Source: Quercus robur
Taxonomy: Eukaryota; Streptophyta; Magnoliopsida; Fagales; Fagaceae
Direction of reading: 5' to 3'
Length of the DNA stretch: 64,000 nt
NCBI RefSeq assembly: GCF_932294415.1
Contig: NC_065536.1
Location: forward strand, 5,652,974 to 5,716,973
A program made the translations under genes and the position numbers. Under the pieces are notes generated by a model that worked only from the letters and a program-made list of their open reading frames with translations, was not told the DNA's origin and did no database searches. Positions 24,178-33,885 of this stretch are shown in pieces (within the stretch, counting starts at the first letter, position 1; the number at the start of each line of letters is the position of its first letter).

Positions 24178-25733
24178 GATGGGAATAAAAAATTTCCTCT
24201 CCCAAACCCCACAGAAGGGGAGCCTTGTGCATTGTATATAACTTTTATATGTACGAATGTACACATATATGCTTGCACACAGTAGTAGCCTTTATCTCAA
24301 TAATTTAGTCATTCCTCCACTTCCCAGTCCTTTTGCCCTAGCTGCTTGTAGATATGTACTGTATATGAAGAAGCTGTCTTTTCATTTGTTGTGATATTTT
24401 ATGTTCCAGGTTGCAATATAAAAGATTGTTGTCCAATATACTCACTTTAATTCTTTGTGCTGCTTTGCAGCTAGAGGTTGAACTTAGCAGGCAGCACCAT
24501 GATGGGGACCTCAAGGAGAAGAATAGGTTGGCAAGGATGTTGGAGAATAAGGTCAGTTGAGTTTTAACTGATCTGTCTAGTCCTGATATCGGTGGAAATA
24601 TGCTTTTAGTCTGCTTGCGTGCATGTTCATATCTGGCCTTTGTGTTGGCATGCCATCTTTCTGATAATGTTTTTCAGCATGAGTGACTTTGACGCTCAGT
24701 AAAATTCAATATTTATCCTTTCTTGCACAGACAATATTCCAGGAAAAGGTGGTGCAACGTCGGCAATCAGAGTTTGACCGACTTAGGGAGGAGAGAGACA
24801 GGCAAATCCAGCAAATGCTTCAGGCCCGTCGGCAGGAGAGGGATGCTATTAGAAAGAAAATATTTTATGTGCGGACTGAGGAGGAAAAACAGAGAAAGCT
24901 GCAGGAAGAGGAGGAAGCTCGCAAGCGGGAAGGTAGTTTTTTATACAAAATAATATATATGTTGATGAAAACTTTCTGAGAAGAATTTAAAACTTCTTAT
25001 GGGAGCGATTTTGCTTCAGAGAAGTCTTAACAGTTACTTTTCATTAATTCAATTGCTGCATTCCCTAATTATTTTCAGGGAATGCTTTCCCTTCGAAAAT
25101 CCTGAGATTTTCCAAGTAAATACTGTGTTAGATTATTTGGCGCTGAATGATTCTCTAATACTCGAACTGTTAATAGGATTCTCACACTGTCTAGGTTTTT
25201 TTTTTTTTTTTTTTTCCTGTGTTTTGAATGTATTTTTAACTGGCATCATCAAACATGCAGAGGCTGAGAGGCAAAGGAAGATAGAAGAGGAACGCAGGGC
25301 AAAATTGGACGAGATTGCTGAGAAGCAAAGGCAAAGAGAGCGGGAATTAGAGGAAAAAGAAAGGCAGAGGAGAGAAGCTCTCTTGGGTAGATCAACTGAC
25401 GGGCCTTCTAGGCCTTCTGAGCCTGTTGGCTCCCACCCATCTGAGCCAGTAGCTACAGCTCCCGCTGCTGCTGCTGCAGCTGCAACGGGTGCTGGTGCTC
25501 CACCATCTGCTGGAAAATATGTGCCTAGGTTCCGGAGACCTGAAGTCTCTGCGCAGGCTCCTCCTCCAGAACCAGATCGATGGGGCAGCAGCCGGCCGGA
25601 TGATCGCACGTCCCAACCTGGTGATAGGTGGCGGAGTGATGACCGCAGGCCCTCTTTTGGTGCTGGTGGTGGCTCAAAGTCCACTTGGTCCTCATCTAGA
25701 GTCCCTCCACGTGGCGGTGGATCAGCACGCTGA
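18507..25733 (+). CDS. TIF3A1: eukaryotic translation initiation factor 3 subunit A
   Basis: eIF3a is the largest core subunit of eIF3, which scaffolds the 43S preinitiation complex on the 40S ribosome in the cytosol. I join 13 coding exons: 18507-18552, 19085-19566, 20930-21145, 21281-21649, 21734-21763, 22333-22560, 22668-22829, 23291-23512, 23613-23819, 23896-24102, 24471-24551, 24731-24932 and 25261-25733. All have GT/AG introns, the phases agree, and the total is 974 codons plus TGA, close to the roughly 980 residues usual in plants. The start [20 protein letters not shown] is the conserved eIF3a N-terminus. A helical N-terminal region and PCI/winged-helix domain reach about residue 511. 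A long Glu/Arg/Lys-rich coiled coil follows (about 560-840), where eIF3b and other partners bind in known homologs. The tail is Pro/Ala/Arg/Gly-rich and low-complexity. No lesion seen. Confidence 0.96.
19577..20185 (+). repeat. tandem duplication inside eIF3A intron 2
   Basis: The stretch 19577-19818 (from CTCAAACAGAATTTCT to about GAGTAGTATAGACTC) is repeated from about 19825 to 20185, with shared TTCTTGTAGTTTATCCATGG. The first copy starts only about 10 bp after the exon 2 donor. The second copy is interrupted by a 138-bp MITE. Confidence 0.75.
20001..20138. mobile_element. 138-bp MITE in eIF3A intron 2
   Basis: The ends are GGGGTGTTTGGTAGTG and, read inwards from the right, GGCCCGTTTGATAATG. 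CTTTG flanks both sides (19996-20000 and 20139-20143). The sister copy of the intronic duplication has a single CTTTG (GTACTTTGTCTT), which serves as the empty site. Confidence 0.75.
24111..24175 (+). repeat. compound CT/TA microsatellite in eIF3A intron 10
   Basis: (CT)n then (TA)n, starting just 8 bp after the GTACTT donor of exon 10. It is intronic and expected to be length-variable. Confidence 0.95.
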
Positions 25734-27280
25734 TCATTGAGGATCTTATTTGATTTGCATGAACAAAGGTCAATTTTGATTCCATCAACACATGGACGGT
25801 TTATTGCAAGCCAGAGAAAATAATCCCTGTGCTTTATTTTTAGCACCTCCAGACCTGGTTGAGTTGTTTCATCTCTTTGTTTTTACAATGTAGTTATCTT
25901 TCCCTCGCTGTTTTCATGTCAAGGCAACCTACTGAAATATTTATTGTAATCTTGAAGCTTCAAACTTGATAGAGTTATCTATTTTAATTATTATTTTCAT
26001 CCTTATTTTCTTCTCTTTCTTATTGGGTTCATATATCTCTGTATTATTTCATTTTATGTGCCATTGGAAAGAGCGAACTTCTTGTCAGCCATTTCTTGTA
26101 ATTTTATGAATTTATATGGGGGGAGGGAGATTTGAATCTTGGTTCTCCTCATAAAGGAAGGAGACTAGATAATCAAGTGCCTTTTACTTCCAGCATTAAT
26201 CTGCTACATGCTTGAACCTTGCGCTATATAATTCAACCTCTAAATCACATAATCCTAATCAATAAGCAAGTTAATGGCACAAATCATAGATACTTGAGGA
26301 TCATTGTTCCCTCACAATGAGTGGAGATGATAAACTTCTAATTAATGATTCTTCCATCTCTATGCACAAAAAAAAAAAACATTTTTCTTTCCACTTGAGG
26401 ATCATTTTGTTTCCAACTAGTAAAAAAAAAGGAAAGAAAGAGAGATGGTTCTTTTTCTATTGATGGTCCATTTCGCCTATAGGCTTACTATACGATGGGA
26501 GCTGAGCCTTTTTCCTTTTCCCAAAGCCTCCATTATTGGATGATGTAAAGTTGTAAACCCGTCATATGTCAATTGCCTGGTGCTCTTCAACTTATTGTGA
26601 ATCAATGTTGGGTTATTAATGCATACGTAAAGGATGCAAAAAATGTGGAAAACCAAAATGTCTTTCTTATGTGACTTCTTTCGAATTATTTGACTACAAT
26701 GTCCACGGAAAATATGTCAGTAAGTACAAATGTACTAGAAAAATTAGAAACAATTCAAGTACTTGAAAAGACCAGTTACATTAAAGCAGTTTTTTTTTTA
26801 AAGGTATATACTATAGTTTTGTTGGATAAACAAGATTCGATTTTATTTGTCCCACTCTTTTGGGTTGGTAGAGCATATTTTCATTAATTTATTGGGCTTA
26901 AGTAATTATACTGAGCAAAAATATAACTGTACTTATAAAAAAGAAAAAAGAATAAAGCCTAAAGAGTTATAAGTTCAATAAACTAACTTTTAGCCCTTTT
27001 TTTTAAAATAAAGTTGTTCTTAGTATTTTTTCACACATTTAGCATTAAACGCAGTAAAATATTTTATTTTTTTTATCTCATATTTAACAAATAAGCAAAT
27101 AAATTTAATAAACTAACTTTTAGTCTTTTTTTTATTATTAAATAAAGTTGTTTTTAGCATTTGTCCTATATAGTTTATCTCATATTTAACAAATAAGCGA
27201 CTGGGATACTAAAATAGCCTACCAACTAAAGATAAGATTTTAAGAAATGCCTGCAATCCCTTTCAAAAAAAGAAAAAGAA
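25734..27280. other. eIF3A 3' UTR and spacer
   Basis: The first 200-300 bp are presumably the eIF3A 3' UTR, with AT-rich polyadenylation-like sequence around 25935-25990. The rest is AT-rich. A block near 26115-26170 (GATTTGAATCTTGGTTC) faintly recalls a SINE B box but is too degraded to call. Confidence 0.5.
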
Positions 27281-27547
27281 GAAATGCCTGCAATCTATAT
27301 TGATTGTACTTGGCCCAATTTTAATTGAAAATTGGGTCCATATAAGAGGCCTATAAATGGTCCAAATTTCACTAGAGCCCTGGCTGATTCTTAAAACTTA
27401 AAAGTTAAAAACTCAAAATCCGGGTAAGAACAAACCCATACCCAATACAAAACGGGCCATCCATGACCCGAAACTCTCCACCCAAAACCCTCCTTCAACC
27501 CTTCGCTCTTTTGGCACTGCCACTGAGCTGAGTTCTTTGCTGAAAAA

Positions 27548-27620
27548 ATGAGTTCACTCGCTGTTCGATTCTCAAAGCTTCTCAGACCCTCTAATTCTAC
27601 CACACCCACTTCTTCTCTTG

Positions 27621-27664
<44 letters not shown>

Positions 27665-30220
27665 ATATACATGTTTGTTTGTATGTTACATATATATGAA
27701 ATGGGTAGCTTTTGTTTTGATCATTTAGGTGATATAGACTTGATTATGATACTTTTTGTGTAAATGGCTGTCTTTTGTTTTACATTGAAAGCACCATTTT
27801 ACGTGAAAATTTCAACTCAAACACACACAATACATGTATGTAGAAGTGGATGACTTTGTTTGTTAATTAAATGATAAAAAGTTGAAATTCGTGTACTTTT
27901 CTTCACGGGGGTTTTTTGGGTTTAGCTCAAATTTCTTTTTTAAGTTAAGTCTTTTGTAGTGTTGGACATAATCATCATGTTGGTACTTAGAGGACTTTTA
28001 TCAAGTACTTGATACGCACAAAAAAAAAATATTGAGGTTTTCTTTTAAATTTTGGTAATGCGCTGAAATTTGAGAATTATTGGAAATGAGTGTGTTGGGT
28101 TGACATTGTATGATGTTTATGTCTTATGGCTTTAGTTGTTAGCATGCAAGGATGCTCAAAGTCCTGGTATTCGACTATGTCATTTGATGGTGATAATGAT
28201 GGTGGAAAGAAGGATGAACTGGAAGAAGATTTTGATGACTTGCTTGGTGACAAGACAGAGTTACAACCCCAAGGTGTGGATCCTAGAAGGGGTTGGGGCT
28301 TCCGCGGCGTGCACAAGGTATTTGATATTAATTTTCAGTTAAGAAATAGAAATGGTTTATCTAGAAATTGAATGGCTCTATTGCATTTTACTTAACCTTT
28401 GAGAGTGTAAAATAAAAGCCTTGTGTTGGAAACTGTTGAAAAATATGATTTGTGGACACTAAGGATGGTAGGAGATAATTATTGGGTTGCCATGGGGTGA
28501 TCAAAATACTGTTTCATTTGTGTGTGTGTATACATATTTGCCATTGTGTTCATGATTTGTGACAAAGACAACTGTTTTCTGTGATTGGACCACTCTTAGA
28601 TCTGATCTGTACAAAAGTGATACATAAAGCATGAAAAATAATTCCATTTTTATGGGTCATAGGAATATGTCCTTATCCCTTTTGCTGGTTGCTAAGAAAA
28701 TTGTGGAAAAGATAAGCATTGAATATTGTGAAATTTCCTTTGCTTTAGAAGTTAGAACCTTAACAAAGAGAATTACACTAAATCAAACCTAAGAAATTTT
28801 TTTTTTTGGCCATTTGAGTTGTTAGGACACCAAAACCACATAAGACATGAGACATGATATTTGATATTCACTCTTTTTTCCCTCATGTTTGAAAATGGGT
28901 TAGGCATTCTGCTCACATGTGTTCTATCCAGTGGATAATTTGACCCACTATGTAGTGTTTGTATACAGGCAATTATATGTGGAAAAGTTGGGCAAGCCCC
29001 TGTGCAGAAGATCTTGAGAAATGGTCGAATGGTAACTATCTTTACGGTTGGTACGGGGGGCATGTTTGACCAAAGAATTGTAGGAACAAAAGACTTGCCT
29101 AAACCAGCACAGTGGCATCGAATTGCTGTGCATAATGAACCACTGGGGGCTTATGCGGTACAACAACTTGTTAAAAAGTATGCACCCATTCTTTTGAGAA
29201 AAACTGAATTCATCATTTAATGTGTCTATCTAATGCTTGGATCTTTAATGCAGCTCTTCAGTTTATGTTGAGGGGGATATTGAGACTAGAGTGTACAATG
29301 ATAGCATCAATGGCGAGGTTAAAAACATCCCAGAGATATGTATTCGTCGTGATGGTATGTAAACCTGTATGCATTTGTTTTCTTCTATTGATTCTATTTC
29401 TTGGTAATTTAACTCACACCCCACTGGATACAAACCTGTGAACTCTAACCCGCCGTCTCATACCTAATGGGGGCAGAAGTGCCATTCAGGCTAAAGCCCA
29501 TTGGCTGCTCTGTTATTCCTTTATAAGAGACAAATTTTGATTGTTCTCAGTTTTCTATGGTCTAATTTGATGTCTCTGGTGCCCCTTTCATACATGATAT
29601 ACCCATTTGTTCATTATCTTATTGGAAGGGAAAAAAAACACGTATACATCCATTTTGCTTATGTTTATCTAACTGTTATTCTCGCCAAAGAAACTAGGGA
29701 TAAAGAGTTTATGAATTTACTTTAACTATTGTGGATCTTTGAAGTGTGTCAATACTAAACATGTTTGACAAATGCATATTGAAGGACAAAACATGTTTTA
29801 CACACACAGACACACACAAAAGAAGAGAAAAGAAAAGGAAGACAAAGTTTAAGAGTGTCCTTGGGTTGTCGATGGAACTCATTCATTTATTCTCTTTGAT
29901 ATTAAAAAGTAACATGGAAGTCCTTATCATGTGGTTTTACCCTACAGGGAAGATTCGCCTTATAAAGACCGGTGAAAGTCTCAGCAGTATATCCTTGGAT
30001 GATCTTCGTAAGCTTTCTTGTTTTACCTAATGTTCACTTTGTGAAATGCTCCACTAGTACTGTGAAACTTACTCAATTATGATATCTATATTGGGAAATA
30101 AATATTCTGCGGAAGACTTTTTTAGTTTTTATTCCATTATTGTTGTTGTGTGGCATAACTTCTGTTTATATATATAATCAACGTCTCCATCCGTTGCCGA
30201 CAGGAGAAGGATTGCTTTAG
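27548..30220 (+). CDS. MTSSB: mitochondrial single-stranded DNA-binding protein
   Basis: This bacterial-type SSB coats single-stranded mitochondrial DNA during replication, recombination and repair. Six exons join in phase: 27548-27620, 28136-28317, 28969-29177, 29254-29354, 29948-30007 and 30204-30220, giving 213 codons plus TAG, near the roughly 200 residues of plant mtSSB. The N-terminus (MSSLAVRFSKLLRPSNS) is Ser/Arg-rich without acidic residues, fitting a mitochondrial presequence. An acidic linker (DELEEDFDDLLGD) precedes the OB fold at about residues 80-200, with AIICGKVGQAP, the WHRIAVHNEPLGAYAVQQL core and SSVYVEGDIETRVYND. The exon 1 donor (GTTCTC) is weak and opens directly into a CT microsatellite, so the exon 1/2 joint is the least certain. 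The last exon is only 17 nt. Confidence 0.93.
27621..27658 (+). repeat. CT microsatellite at the MTSSB exon 1 donor
   Basis: A (TC)n run begins 2 nt inside intron 1 of MTSSB, immediately after the GT donor. Confidence 0.95.
29410..29495 (-). repeat. possible degenerate SINE in MTSSB intron 4
   Basis: On the minus strand TTTAGCCTGAATGGCAC is followed about 30 bp later by GGGTTAGAGTTCAC, the order and spacing of pol III A and B boxes in tRNA-derived SINEs. No tail or target duplication is clear. Confidence 0.35.
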
Positions 30221-31345
30221 TTTAGAGCCAATATGCATGTTCTGGATACGACATTCTTGGAAAAGTGAGCAGTTGAAGCCTCTAACTTCTGTAAGAAGCA
30301 TTCTGTAACCAGGGTCTCTGACCTGGTTTTTAAGCTGGTCCCTTTTTTTCCTGACTATTTAATGAACGCTTTGTTTAAGTTAATAGAAACCTCAAGAGCT
30401 TGAAAGAACATTGGATTTCTGGCTGAGATTACCAGTTTGACCCCCGTTTTACACCTCTATGTAATGCTTTGATTCTCTGTAAATTATATCTTATACTATT
30501 TCCTTACACAGTTCTGCATTTTTATGTGTAATGCCTTAAATTGTGTGAATTGGATTGTATGACTGTTTGTTGCGTTGAACGTGTGTTGAGTCCTAGGAGT
30601 ACTAATTTGACTTTTCCTTTTTGAGGTACAAGGTAGATATGGTTTGAGTCATGGCAAATAGAGTATAGAGCTAACATGGTAAAACCGTGTGGCTCAGGGA
30701 CACTAAGTGCAACGTGGCCCCTGATGAGGAAGTCTAGGATTAAGTAAGGGGGATTGTGATACATAGACTGGATTGTTTGTATTTTGTAACTTCGATCCTT
30801 TGTGTCCAGCATCGTGAACTCAAAGCTCTTTTCTTTCTAATTAATAAAAGTGCAGTACTTACCTATAATAAAAATAAACAAAAAAATCTAGACTGTGTGG
30901 ATTGGATTGGGTTGTATGAGTGTGTTGCACAAGTGTGTAGAGTTACACATTGGACATGTACTAGATTAATTTGAGCTAAAAAAACGATTATTAGGACCCC
31001 CTAAGTTGACTAGTCCTAGGGTATAGGCTATAGTGTAGATGAGGCCAATGCTTTCTTCGGGTCATAACAATAAGCTTTTTGGTTAGTTTAATGTGGAATC
31101 AACCTTTTCCTAGTATAATATAGTTGAGATGTATGCAGTTTGGATTGAACAAGAATGAAAAAAAAAATCATTTGATCCTTTAGTCTATTGTATGAGATAT
31201 CTTTAATCCTTAAGCATTTTCTTTTTCCTTTTGTCTCTCTTGGCGAATGTCTTAATGCAAGTTCTAATACTTAATGGCCAATTATTGGATGGATTTTCTT
31301 GGTTCAAGAGGGGAAGAAATGGAAATGCTTGAAAAATGACACCCA
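30221..31345. other. MTSSB 3' UTR and spacer
   Basis: This begins with the MTSSB 3' UTR. No further gene is supported. The region about 30530-31000 has moderately balanced composition, with an almost repeated phrase (GTGTGNATTGGATTG...GTATGA near 30543 and 30896), suggesting an old local duplication or repeat remnant. Confidence 0.5.
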
Positions 31346-31926
31346 CATATATATATATATATATATATATTAAACACAAATCTGAAAATAGTTATTATTG
31401 AAAATAGATAACAGTACTTACAGCAGTAGTAGTTACATGATTGAAACAATTTAATAGTACAAGGCTTGAAACTAGTTCTAGTTACAAGATTTGAAAGGAA
31501 ATAGTGGTAGTAGTGGAAATTCTAGAGAGAAATTCTAAAGGAGAGAAGTAGGCCTAAAGGAAATTTTGGCTCTAGAGAATTCTCTGATTAACATAAGGGA
31601 CATCCCCTCTTAAATAGGCATAAAAAAGCGTAATGAACAGTAACAGTGAACAGTAATCATGAATAGTAACAATGAACAGTAATCAAAAAGAGTAAAAAAG
31701 TGAACATTAATTTTTCACTTTTTGACTCTAATCAACATGAGAAAGAACAGAGTGGAACTTCAATTTAGACTTCATCATTTGGCTTTTTATGTCGAAAGTA
31801 ACATGAGGAATCTTCAAAAACAGCACCATTTGCATGGGCCAGTAGTGTAATACAATAGTGGGATCTTTTACCAGGGGTAAACATTGTAGCATTTTGGCCG
31901 TTGTGCAAGCCAGACAAATAGGAGAA
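31346..31926 (-). repeat. AT microsatellite and non-coding part of a retroelement remnant
   Basis: (AT)n at 31348-31370 is followed by sequence with short repeats of GAACAGTAA/T (about 31632-31690) of the kind seen in LTRs or leader regions. A phrase at 31367-31395 (ATTAAACACAAA.CTGAAA) recurs at 33158-33180. It lies downstream (on the minus strand) of the pseudogene at 31927-32985 and probably belongs to the same element. Confidence 0.4.
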
Positions 31927-32985
31927 TCAATCCTTTACCAAATCAGGAGTGTTTTCTTCATCATGACCAAACCATTCTTGATTGTAGGGGTAGTAAGGGT
32001 TTTTTGTAATAGATGCTTCAGAGGACCATTCATCTTCTAAATCATTAGCAGCTTCTTTTTCCCTTGATATCATCTTGAGGAGGGCATATAGAGCATCAGG
32101 GTCCTTGCGAATTTCATCTAAAGGGGAACCCTTCTTTCTAGGCTTAGTAGAGGGTTTAACAGTTTTAGTAGATGTAGAAGCAGGTGCATCAGCTATTTGC
32201 ACAGGGGTATTGATCTTAACCGTAGGTAAAGTATTTAGGGAAGGGAATTATCTGGTGACATTGTTAACAATTGCTTGTGTGTGAGGAAACTTATCCCACC
32301 ACTTAACATACTAGCGGCGAGTGAGAACATCACCTTCCTCATCATATTGCCATTTCAAGATCCAAGGAACCTTATATTTTTTAATGAAATGGAGCAAAGG
32401 AGGGAATTTAGCACCATAAGGATCAACTTTGAACACACTTGCAAAATATTGGAAAGAATCCTTCAATGGAACTAGGAATATTTCAACAGCAAAGCCAAAC
32501 TGGGTCCACCAGCGGATGAACTAGAGGGGCAAGTTAGAATTGAAATCCTTATCAAAATTAACAAACCATGAATGAGACATGTTTTCATTCTGATGAAGCA
32601 TGAATTTGAACCAGGCAGTGAGATAATCATGATATGAATAAAGGACAGGGGAGGTTGGAATTCTTCTTGTGGAGGCAAGGTTGGGGCCCCACATTTCTTC
32701 AAAAATAATATGATTCAGGAAAATACTGTGATAAATAATTTTAGTAGTGTTGGTCTTATTAGTTATGGCTTTAATAGTGATTGATTTCTCATAGCGCAAA
32801 ATATCAGAATAATATTGTACAGTTTTCTCACTATGTTCAGGGATCCAATGAAACCTTGAGGGAAAGTAGTTGGTAGCAAGTGTAAAGGGATCAGTAATGG
32901 AAGCCCTATTTGGCTCAATGGAAAACAGGTTTTGAAAACATTGTTTTTTAACATACTGCGAACACAGCACTGAAGGCGGAAGCAC
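31927..32985 (-). pseudogene. decayed retroelement / pararetrovirus-like polyprotein fragment
   Basis: The minus strand encodes one continuous protein-like reading interrupted by at least three in-frame stops (near 32520, 32310 and 32245) before ending at 31927. Recognisable blocks are a segment rich in aromatic residues (FHWIPEHSEKTVQYYSDIL), a WFKFMLHQNENMSHSWF block, a second Trp-rich block (WILKWQYDEEGD and YVKWWDKFP), and a Lys/Pro-rich then acidic C-terminal part. I recognise this Trp-rich family from repeated sequences in many plant genomes, where it goes with endogenous pararetrovirus-like or LTR-type elements. I cannot place it in a named genus. It is dead here. Confidence 0.55.
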
Positions 32986-33151
32986 AGTAATATTATGTTG
33001 AAAGTAAAATAATCAAAGTAAAACTAGCCAAGAAGGCAGTAGTGCAAGATATAATCAAAGTAATTTAAAACAATAATAAGGCAATAGAACCAACCAAATA
33101 GTATATCAAAACAATTTAAAATATAAAACCGACCAAGAAGGCGGTAGCAGC
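32972..33151 (-). repeat. left arm of a 180-bp inverted repeat
   Basis: The reverse complement of this segment matches 33447-33623 almost throughout (CTTCTTGGTCGGTTTTATA, AAATTGTTTTGATATACTA, TTACTTTGATTATATCTTGC, ATAATATTACT.TGCTTCCGCC). The arms are separated by about 295 bp. Confidence 0.85.
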
Positions 33152-33205
33152 AAATATATTAAACACAAAGCTGAAAGTAGTAATTTTTCATTTCCAGAGT
33201 TATGC

Positions 33206-33446
33206 TTCAGAAAGATTATTATAAGCTTTATTAGAAAGAAAAGTTTATTGATGGTCTGCCTCCTATCTTTGCTCATAAGGTAAAACAAGAATTAATTGGT
33301 AAAAATGATTCTATTGATTATGATAATACAACTTATGGTGATATTTTAAGCACTATTAAGAAACTTGGTATTAATATGTGCAATGATGAAAAAATGTTAA
33401 AATACCAATTAAAGAATAAAAGAAAAGCTAAATATGAAATGGGTAA
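33206..33446 (+). pseudogene. gag/coat-protein-like fragment between the repeat arms
   Basis: A plus-strand frame (about 33208-33446) contains KFIDGLPPIFAHKV, then DYDNTTYGDILSTIKKLGI, and ends in KAKYEMG, with one in-frame TAG near 33237. The arrangement resembles the capsid/gag region of plant pararetrovirus-like elements. It is bounded by a GTAAGC at 33443-33448, where the right inverted-repeat arm begins; this could be a splice donor or just the rearrangement point. Confidence 0.45.
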
Positions 33447-33623
33447 GCTACTACCTTCTTGGTCGGTTTTATACTTTAAATTGTTTTGATATACTACTTG
33501 GCTGGTTCTACCGCCTTATTATTATTTTAAATTACTTTGATTATATCTTGCACTACCACCTTCTTGGCTAGTTTTACTTTGATTATTTTACATTCAACAT
33601 AATATTACTATGCTTCCGCCTTC
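33447..33623 (+). repeat. right arm of the inverted repeat
   Basis: Mirror copy of 32972-33151. At its outer end both arms run into a frame starting MLPPS: minus strand at 32985, plus strand at 33610. The two arms therefore look like the same leader-plus-start region placed head to head. Confidence 0.85.
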
Positions 33624-33885
33624 TGATATTGTAAATAAAGAAGATCACACTATTGAAGAAAATGAGTTTTTGGATTTCCAGAAATGGAATATCCCCAAAG
33701 TTGATACTAAAGTTGTTTACGAAACTAGTTGGGCTGAAAATACTTTTTATTCTGCTTACAAAGTAAGAATTGTTGAACAATATCTTGATGGAATTGTTAA
33801 AATAAGCTTTCATGACCAAACAATTCCTGATTGTAGGGGAAATATGGGTTTTGCTTCAAAAGACAGTTTATCTTTTGAAACATAA
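33610..33885 (+). pseudogene. second retroelement-family ORF, 91 codons
   Basis: An open frame of 91 codons starts MLPPSDIVNKEDHTIEENEF and contains WNIPKVDTKVVYETSW, YKVRIVEQYLDGIVKISFHD and IPDCRGNMGF. The blocks look like part of a polyprotein from the same element family as 31927-32985. It is intact over this short length, but no start or stop context of a cellular gene is present, so I treat it as a retroelement fragment. Confidence 0.45.

Noticed and set aside
25133..25846. 237-codon minus-strand frame
   Set aside because: Antisense shadow of the eIF3A last exon; codon bias belongs to the plus strand.
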